Positions 5,765 to 10,758 of a DNA stretch of 10,758 nt are shown piece by piece. Every line of letters starts with the position of its first letter. The first letter of the stretch is position 1. Below the pieces are notes generated by a model. That model saw only the letters and a program-made list of their open reading frames with translations. It did no database searches and had not been told where the DNA came from. The stretch spans positions 2,614-13,371 of the forward strand of contig DCAZ01000031.1 of the NCBI GenBank assembly GCA_002313925.1. The letters run 5' to 3'. Position numbers and translations under genes: made by a program. This DNA comes from Gemmatimonadales bacterium UBA1120 (GTDB lineage: Bacteria > Gemmatimonadota > Gemmatimonadetes > Longimicrobiales > Gaopeijiaceae).

Positions 5765-7039
5765 GTGCCTAAGCAGTCGGGTTTTGGCTTGTTCAGTGGT
5801 CTGAGTGAAGAGCCGTTTATGGATTCCACAGCCCCTACTCCTGAACGGATTTGGTCAGTCTCAGAAGTAAACGGTGCGATACGAAAGCTGATCGAAGGCA
5901 GCGTTGATACTCTTTGGGTGCGAGGTGAGGTCGGGAACTGGAAGCGTTACCCATCTGGCCACTGTTACTTCTCGGTCAAGGATGACCGGTCAGAACTCCG
6001 CTGTGTCATGTTCGCACGTGACGCTGCCACTCTTCCAACAGATCCGAACGACGGAATGGAGGTCCGGGTTTTTGGAAATCTGACTCTGTACGAAAAGAAG
6101 GGTGCCTACCAAATGTCGGTGAAGCGACTCGAAAGTGAGGGTGCGGAAGGACTTTGGCGTATCGCTTTCGAGAAGTTAAGGAGTCAACTCGAAACAGAGG
6201 GCTTGCTCGATCCGGCACGCAAGCAACCCCTTCCGAAGCATCCAGCGGTGGTGGGCATAGTGACATCAACGACTGGTGCTGCCCTTAGGGATATCATTTC
6301 AGTCTTGAGTAGAAGGGCCCCGTGGGTTCGTGTCCTTGTTCGTGGGACCAGGGTACAAGGAGAGGGTGCGGCGAATGAGATTGCTGAGGCGATTAATGAC
6401 TTGGTAGCCACTGGTGAGCCTGAAGTAATCATCGTCGGTCGAGGTGGTGGCTCAATAGAGGATCTTTGGGCTTTCAATGAAGAACCAGTAGCGAGAGCAA
6501 TATCGGGATCTACTATCCCAATAGTCTCAGCTGTGGGTCATGAAATAGACGTCACCATTTCGGATCTTATAGCTGATCTTAGGGCGCCTACCCCGTCTGC
6601 TGCTGCAGAGGAAGTCGTACCGGACGGGGTGGGCATAAGAGAAGGATTGAGTCAGATGCCCGTGGAGCTAGCTAAGGGTCTACAAGGCATGTTTCAACGC
6701 AGAAGAACTATGATAGAACATGCCTTGAGTCGCCTAGGGCTAGGTATAGATCGGAGGATACAACCTGTACAGCAGATGCTGGATCATGATTTTGGTAGAC
6801 TACAAATTGGGCTCCGGGGTGTCTTGGATCTGCGCAGGCAGCGCCTCATGGGTGTGGAGGGAAAATTAGATGCACTTTCGCCTTTGGCTACGCTGAAAAG
6901 AGGATATTCTGTCGCACGCACAGGGGATGGTCAGATTCTCAGATCGGTACGTGACTTTGTAAAAGGAGACCGCTTCATGCTTCGCGTCAGTGACGGAGAA
7001 GTTATAGCAGAGACAACGGAACTACGGGGGGGAGAATAA
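5765..7039 (+). CDS. xseA: Exodeoxyribonuclease VII large subunit
   Basis: XseA is the catalytic subunit of the bidirectional single-strand-specific exonuclease VII, which trims ssDNA in repair and recombination. The protein has 424 residues from GTG 5765, or 406 from ATG 5819. It shows an N-terminal OB fold (SVSEVNGAIRKLIEGS, 31-46; WVRGEVGNWKRYPSGHCYF, 51-69), a nuclease core with VGIVTSTTGAALRDI (163-177), VGRGGGSIEDLWAFNEEPVARAI (224-246) and VGHEIDVTISDLIADLRAPTPSAAAE (257-282), a long helical stalk (about 290-370), and the C-terminal LSPLATLKRGYSV signature (371-383) that contacts XseB. The start is uncertain. GTG 5765 lacks an SD but adds KQSGFGLFSGL, a short LF-type peptide. ATG 5819 has GAAGAG six bases upstream and gives an E. 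coli-like N-terminus. The stop overlaps xseB (TAATG), implying coupled production of the two subunits. Confidence 0.95.
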   Translation: MPKQSGFGLFSGLSEEPFMDSTAPTPERIWSVSEVNGAIRKLIEGSVDTLWVRGEVGNWKRYPSGHCYFSVKDDRSELRCVMFARDAATLPTDPNDGMEVRVFGNLTLYEKKGAYQMSVKRLESEGAEGLWRIAFEKLRSQLETEGLLDPARKQPLPKHPAVVGIVTSTTGAALRDIISVLSRRAPWVRVLVRGTRVQGEGAANEIAEAINDLVATGEPEVIIVGRGGGSIEDLWAFNEEPVARAISGSTIPIVSAVGHEIDVTISDLIADLRAPTPSAAAEEVVPDGVGIREGLSQMPVELAKGLQGMFQRRRTMIEHALSRLGLGIDRRIQPVQQMLDHDFGRLQIGLRGVLDLRRQRLMGVEGKLDALSPLATLKRGYSVARTGDGQILRSVRDFVKGDRFMLRVSDGEVIAETTELRGGE

Positions 7040-7296
7040 TGAGCGAAACAGAGAATAGCCCCGATAAGTTAGATGGGTCGAAGATTGAAGGTCCTTCACT
7101 TGAGGAGCGTTTGCGGCGACTGGAAGAGATACTGTCACGGCTAGAGCAGGACGACGTTGCCTTGGAGGAAGCTCTGGAACTATTCGAGGAAGGTGTGAGT
7201 CATGTTCGAGACGCTGAGCGTGTTCTTGCTCAGACCGAACTTAGAGTCCAAGAACTGCTTGGGGATGGGGACGTTCAGGATATGGAGCTCGATTAG
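7039..7296 (+). CDS. xseB: Exodeoxyribonuclease VII small subunit
   Basis: XseB is the small helical subunit; several copies wrap the XseA stalk to form active exonuclease VII. The 85-residue product has a disordered polar head (1-18) and then the family helix pair: SLEERLRRLEEILSRLEQ (20-37), the DDVALEEALELFEEGV turn and second helix (38-53), then a helix to about 74. The alternation of Leu/Val and Glu, the central ALEEALELFEEG motif and the length are diagnostic. The ATG overlaps the xseA TAA by one base (TAATG), with a G-rich SD ending in GGAG (7031-7034) four bases upstream. The ispA start follows two bases after its stop. The acidic tail (GDGDVQDMELD) is probably unstructured. Confidence 0.95.
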   Translation: MSETENSPDKLDGSKIEGPSLEERLRRLEEILSRLEQDDVALEEALELFEEGVSHVRDAERVLAQTELRVQELLGDGDVQDMELD

Positions 7297-7298
7297 GT

Positions 7299-8201
7299 TT
7301 GGACTACCTCGAGCTTAAGGAGTATCTCGGGGCTGAGATGCTCTGTGTCGATAAGGCTCTGGATCAAGCTATAACGTTCATTGAATCCGAACTGGAGTCT
7401 GATATCGGAGATGCAATCCGTCATGGAGTAATGAGTGACGGAAAGAGGCTTCGGCCAATTCTCTGTACTACAGCATACCGAGAATGCGGAGGCCGAGCTG
7501 AAAAAGACGTGTATGATCTCTCGGCTTCTCTTGAGATGATTCACGCGTATTCCCTCATGCATGACGACTTACCATGCATGGACGATGCAGAGCTCAGGCG
7601 TGGGCAAGCCACAACGCACAGCGTATTCGGAGAAGATGTCACGATACGAGCTGCCGCTGCTCTGATCCCTGCTGCCGCTCGCCAGGCCCTACAGTCTGCA
7701 CGAAAGCTGGAGTGTGGGGCCTCTGGTGCAGCCGTGGTTGTGCGGGAACTCCTCGAGGCTGCCGGAGCAGGAGGTATGGTGGGGGGACAGTGGTTGGATC
7801 TCTTGGGTGAAGGTCAAACGCTGAGTCCGAAAGAGTTAGATGAATTACATGGGAGGAAGACGGGAGCCTTACTCACTGCATCACTGGTGATGGGTGCTCT
7901 TGCTGCCGCAGCAGAGACTGAGACAGTGTCTGCGTTGGCGAGCTATGGACGCTCAATGGGTCTTGCCTTTCAGATTACCGACGATGTGCTCGATGCCACG
8001 CAGTCGGCGGAGTTACTAGGAAAGAATCCTAGTGATGTTGATCTCGATAAGTCGACATACGTTGGGCTGTACGGACTTGATCAGGCGAAAGAGCATGCTC
8101 GTGAACGCATCGCCGATGCTTTGGGTGCACTCGAAAGCATCGATATCGATGCCCCTGTATTAACTGTTTTAGCTCGTTATGTAATCGAACGAGAGAGATA
8201 A
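7299..8201 (+). CDS. ispA: Polyprenyl synthetase, probable farnesyl/geranylgeranyl diphosphate synthase
   Basis: This soluble trans-prenyltransferase condenses IPP with allylic diphosphates to make FPP (possibly GGPP) for quinones, undecaprenyl-P and hopanoid or carotenoid precursors. Its 300 residues are typical. Visible motifs are GKRLRP (48-53), the first Asp-rich motif HDDLPCMDD (88-96) with RRGQATTH after it, GGQWLDL (162-168), and the second Asp-rich motif TDDVLD (227-232). Tyr84 at the fifth position before the first motif matches short-chain bacterial enzymes such as E. coli IspA. Two departures stand out. The usual AGDALL-type segment after FGE reads RAAAALIPA (117-125), and the GKxxxxD loop before KSTY (241-254) is one residue shorter than in E. 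coli. The TTG start at 7299 is chosen because DYLELKEYLGAEM resembles the family N-terminus; GGAG lies 11 nt upstream. ATG 7338 is an alternative that would drop 13 residues. The exact product length cannot be settled from sequence. Confidence 0.93.
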   Translation: MDYLELKEYLGAEMLCVDKALDQAITFIESELESDIGDAIRHGVMSDGKRLRPILCTTAYRECGGRAEKDVYDLSASLEMIHAYSLMHDDLPCMDDAELRRGQATTHSVFGEDVTIRAAAALIPAAARQALQSARKLECGASGAAVVVRELLEAAGAGGMVGGQWLDLLGEGQTLSPKELDELHGRKTGALLTASLVMGALAAAAETETVSALASYGRSMGLAFQITDDVLDATQSAELLGKNPSDVDLDKSTYVGLYGLDQAKEHARERIADALGALESIDIDAPVLTVLARYVIERER

Positions 8202-8274
8202 CTCGAACACTTTTGGCCTGTGCGGCACGGTCTGTGCAACTATCTTTGACGTCGGCCTAGAAAGGATCTAAGAG
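8202..8274 (+). other. ispA-dxs gap with no clear promoter or terminator
   Basis: This short gap holds a repeated hexamer CTGTGC (8218-8223 and 8232-8237), a 4-bp hairpin GCAC/GTGC (8225-8237), and TTGACG (8246-8251), which resembles a -35 box. The only -10-like partner, TCTAAG (8267-8272), is 15 bp away and would start transcription at about 8279, leaving most of the SD out of the message. No stem followed by a T-run is present, so read-through from ispA into dxs is likely. Confidence 0.35.
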
Positions 8275-8280
8275 AAGGAG
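8275..8280 (+). promoter_or_regulatory. Shine-Dalgarno that decides the dxs start
   Basis: AAGGAG lies eight bases before the in-frame GTG at 8289, an ideal spacing. The first in-frame GTG, at 8280, begins on the last base of this SD and so could not be served by it. The dxs start is therefore placed at 8289. Confidence 0.75.
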
Positions 8281-8288
8281 TGAATTCC

Positions 8289-10202
8289 GTGGCCTTACTG
8301 GATGAGATCTCTTATCCAAGAGATCTTAGACGCCTTGATCGAGATGACCTACCCTCTCTCGTTGATGAGCTACGCACACGTCATATCGATGTTGTATCGC
8401 AAAAAGGCGGCCATTTCGGTGCAAGCCTCGGTGTCGCGGAGCTTACAGTTGCGCTTCACTATGCTTTTGATACTCCCCGCGACCAGATTGTTTGGGACAC
8501 GGGGCACCAGGCTTACATCCACAAGATTCTGACAGGTCGTAACGAGCAATTACCCACCATCCGGACACAGGGTGGGCTGGCCCCGTTCTGTAGGAGAGAT
8601 GAATCGGAGTACGATACCTTCGGAGCTGGGCATGCTGCGACGTCGATCTCAGCAGCTTGGGGTATGGCTGTTGGACGTGATCTGACTCAACAGGATTTCA
8701 GTGTGGTTGCTGTTATAGGGGATGGGGCAATGGGATGTGGCCTCGCATACGAAGCGCTGAATAACGCGGGTCATACCGACCGAGATTTTGTGGTCGTCTT
8801 GAATGACAACGATATGTCTATCGCACCTGCTGTAGGGGCGATGAACAAATATCTGACCAGCATGATTACCAATCCGGCCTACAACAAGGTGAGAGGTTTG
8901 GTGAAAGAAGTATTACACCGGACCCCGGCTGCGCTTGGGGATGTGATGGAAGAACTTGCCGTTCGTCTAGATGAAAGCGTGAAACATCTTCTGACTCCGG
9001 GGCTGATTTTTCAGGAACTCGGATTCCGATATGTTGGTCCGGTAGATGGTCATGATGTGAAAACCTTGGCGGAAACCCTCTCGAAAGTGCGTAAGATGAA
9101 AGGGACGATTCTAGTTCACGCGCTTACACAGAAAGGGAAGGGGTTTTCAAAGGCCGAAAACGATCCCTATACGTGGCACGCATCAGGCCCATTCGACAAA
9201 ACGACCGGGAGCGGTATAAAAAAACCAGGGGGACTTCCGCGGTATCAAAAAGTATTCGGTAAAGGATTGGTGCAACTCGCGGAAACGGATCCTTTGATTG
9301 TTGCTATAACGGCCGCCATGCCGGATGGGACGTCTACCGACATGTTCGACGAAAGATTCCCGGACCGGTTCTTCGACGTTGGAATCGCAGAAGGACATGG
9401 GGTGACGTTTGCGGCAGGCCTGGCTACCCAGGGTGTGAAACCAGTTGTAGCGATCTACTCAACATTCCTGCAACGTGCGTACGACAACATTGTGCATGAC
9501 GTGGCACTTCAAGACCTGCCAGTCGTCTTTTGTATGGACCGAGCTGGGGTGGCTGGTGAAGACGGGCCTACCCACCACGGTGCGCTTGATATCGCTTATA
9601 TGTTAGCCGTTCAGGGAATGACTGTGACCGCTCCGAAGGATGGAGCAGAAATGCTTGCTCTCGTTCGTCTTGCAACTGAGAAACATGATGGTCCCTGGTG
9701 CGTTCGCTGGCCGAGAGATGCCGTACCATCAGATGTCCCTCACCTAAATGAAATTGAAAGTGTTGAGCCCCATACTTGGGAGATCCTGAGGAAGGGCTCC
9801 GATTGTGCCATTCTCGCCGTAGGCAGCATGGTGCTCCCTGCTCTTGAAGCTGCTGACGTGCTAGGCGCAGAAGGTGTGAAATGCACCGTGGTGAACTGCA
9901 GGTTCCTCAAACCATATGACCGTTCGGTTTTCAATGAAGTCATGCGTAATCATCCGACGGTGTTAACCATCGAGGAAGGTCAGGTGGTTAATGGTTTCGG
10001 TGCATTTATGGCGAAGGAACTCAATGAATTGAATTTGAAGACTCCGCCACGGATGAGTGCTATGGGACTACCTGACTCGTTCATCGAACATGGAGCTCGG
10101 AAGGATCTTCTGGCTGATATCGGTCTTGATGTAGAGGGAATGGTCACACGCATCAGGACGCTCGTAGGGGTGAAGTCTGCGAGTCTTATGGAGACTGCAT
10201 GA
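8289..10202 (+). CDS. dxs: 1-deoxy-D-xylulose-5-phosphate synthase
   Basis: DXS condenses pyruvate and glyceraldehyde 3-phosphate with thiamine diphosphate, the first and flux-setting step of the MEP isoprenoid pathway in the cytosol. The product is 637 residues, near the usual 620-640. Positions here count from GTG 8289. The first third shows GGHFGASLGVAELTVALH (from about 40) and DTGHQAYIHKILTGR (from about 70). The TPP site GDGAMGCG (about 144-151) is followed by LNDNDMSI (171-178). The transketolase pyrimidine domain has DVGIAEGHGVTFAAG, with catalytic Glu at about 368, and GEDGPTHHGALD. The C-terminal domain has CRFLKPYD and EEGQVVNGFG. All cofactor and catalytic motifs are intact. The start is set by AAGGAG at 8275-8280; GTG 8280 would add three residues but lies on the SD. 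The stop overlaps the nadK ATG (ATGA), which links isoprenoid synthesis to NADP supply. Confidence 0.96.
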   Translation: MALLDEISYPRDLRRLDRDDLPSLVDELRTRHIDVVSQKGGHFGASLGVAELTVALHYAFDTPRDQIVWDTGHQAYIHKILTGRNEQLPTIRTQGGLAPFCRRDESEYDTFGAGHAATSISAAWGMAVGRDLTQQDFSVVAVIGDGAMGCGLAYEALNNAGHTDRDFVVVLNDNDMSIAPAVGAMNKYLTSMITNPAYNKVRGLVKEVLHRTPAALGDVMEELAVRLDESVKHLLTPGLIFQELGFRYVGPVDGHDVKTLAETLSKVRKMKGTILVHALTQKGKGFSKAENDPYTWHASGPFDKTTGSGIKKPGGLPRYQKVFGKGLVQLAETDPLIVAITAAMPDGTSTDMFDERFPDRFFDVGIAEGHGVTFAAGLATQGVKPVVAIYSTFLQRAYDNIVHDVALQDLPVVFCMDRAGVAGEDGPTHHGALDIAYMLAVQGMTVTAPKDGAEMLALVRLATEKHDGPWCVRWPRDAVPSDVPHLNEIESVEPHTWEILRKGSDCAILAVGSMVLPALEAADVLGAEGVKCTVVNCRFLKPYDRSVFNEVMRNHPTVLTIEEGQVVNGFGAFMAKELNELNLKTPPRMSAMGLPDSFIEHGARKDLLADIGLDVEGMVTRIRTLVGVKSASLMETA

Positions 10203-10758
10203 GGTCCTCGCAGAGTTTCCCCCTCACTGATCCGATCAGACGTATCGGTGTGGTGCTGAGCGGTAGAACCCGTGCAGACTCGACTGCCATCAATCGTTTG
10301 ATCGATTTGTGTGAGGCACGGGACGTATCGTTGGCATTTGAGTCTAGGAGTCCAGGCCTGCCTGAGGGGTCGAACATACTCGATTTGGATCAATCGCCAA
10401 TCGATCTACTGCTGGCTCTAGGCGGTGACGGTACCATGCTCCGTGCGTCGCGACTTGCCATAGGATCGAGACTTCCCGTTTTCGGCGTGAATACTGGCCG
10501 GTTGGGCTTCTTGACGACTACTCCGGAAAAAGAGCTCGAAGCGGGGCTTACAGCGGTTCTTGATGGTCAAGCGCTCGTGGAACGACGTTTCACTCTAAGT
10601 GCAATTGTAAGAGTGGCGGAAGGTGAAGATCTGGGCCCGTTCAACGCATTGAACGACGTTGTTGTTCATCATTCGGGTGCAGCCCGTGTGACTCCGATTA
10701 GACTGACAGTAGAACGACCGGAAGGTCAGGAGGAGATCGGGAGCTTCACGGGTGATGG
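10199..10758 (+). CDS. nadK: NAD kinase, N-terminal part (cut by window edge)
   Basis: NAD kinase phosphorylates NAD+ to NADP+ with ATP or polyphosphate, the only route to NADP. The frame from ATG 10199 stays open to the last base, giving 186 codons of an expected 270-300. Visible motifs are IGVVLSG (16-22) as the first beta strand, the ATP/polyphosphate motif LALGGDGTMLRA (72-83), VFGVNTGRLGFLT (94-106) around the NAD site, and ALNDVVVH (150-157) with the conserved Asn-Asp. The window ends at SFTGDG, which corresponds to the family's S-x-x-[AG]-DG step. The segment between the first strand and GGDGT is short, as in compact bacterial NAD kinases. The start has GGAG (10190-10193) five bases upstream and overlaps the dxs stop by 4 nt (ATGA). 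The catalytic C-terminal domain is outside the window. Confidence 0.95.
   Translation, partial: MRSSQSFPLTDPIRRIGVVLSGRTRADSTAINRLIDLCEARDVSLAFESRSPGLPEGSNILDLDQSPIDLLLALGGDGTMLRASRLAIGSRLPVFGVNTGRLGFLTTTPEKELEAGLTAVLDGQALVERRFTLSAIVRVAEGEDLGPFNALNDVVVHHSGAARVTPIRLTVERPEGQEEIGSFTGD

Noticed and set aside
8246..8272. TTGACG - 15 bp - TCTAAG as a dxs promoter
   Set aside because: The -35 is good but the spacer is too short, and the predicted start at about 8279 would remove most of the SD from the message.
10181..10210. Possible frameshift between dxs and nadK
   Set aside because: DXS reaches its normal length and NadK starts with its own SD and a normal N-terminus; the overlap is ordinary ATGA coupling.

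Overview
The window is a dense block of bacterial housekeeping genes, all on the + strand. The layout is: the tail of pheS, pheT, a small coiled-coil gene, zapA, rny, folD, xseA, xseB, ispA, dxs and the first two thirds of nadK, which runs off the right edge. I see no mobile element, CRISPR array, phage gene, tRNA or rRNA. G+C is moderate (slightly above half, by eye). This gene order and the sequence style of PheT, ZapA and XseA suggest a moderate-GC member of the Gemmatimonadota or a nearby lineage. That placement is from memory of family sequences, not a search. The DXP-pathway gene dxs confirms bacterial isoprenoid synthesis.

Region by region. Bases 1-3044 look like one translationally coupled unit: pheS overlaps pheT by 4 nt, pheT overlaps the coiled-coil gene by 20 nt, and that gene overlaps zapA by 4 nt. 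It joins phenylalanyl-tRNA synthetase to two small proteins of the cell-division Z ring. Bases 3045-3217 are the longest non-coding stretch (173 nt). It has a strong 8-bp hairpin just before the rny ribosome binding site and could hold a structured RNA. Bases 3218-4789 encode the membrane-anchored ribonuclease RNase Y. After a 69-nt gap comes folD (one-carbon folate metabolism), whose start codon has no Shine-Dalgarno (SD) sequence. The two exonuclease VII subunits (xseA, xseB) follow with a TAATG overlap, then ispA two bases later with a TTG start. After an 87-nt gap, dxs and nadK are coupled by an ATGA overlap.

How they work together. dxs and ispA give the first step of the MEP pathway and the C15/C20 prenyl diphosphate step. 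nadK supplies NADP(H), which the MEP pathway (DXR) and FolD use. xseAB next to ispA, dxs and nadK is a common bacterial arrangement.

I found no convincing new system. The points most worth checking are the pheT-zapA coiled-coil protein (probably ZapB-like), the zapA-rny intergenic RNA and hairpin, the odd folD start region, two departures from consensus in the IspA family motifs, and start-codon choices for xseA and dxs.
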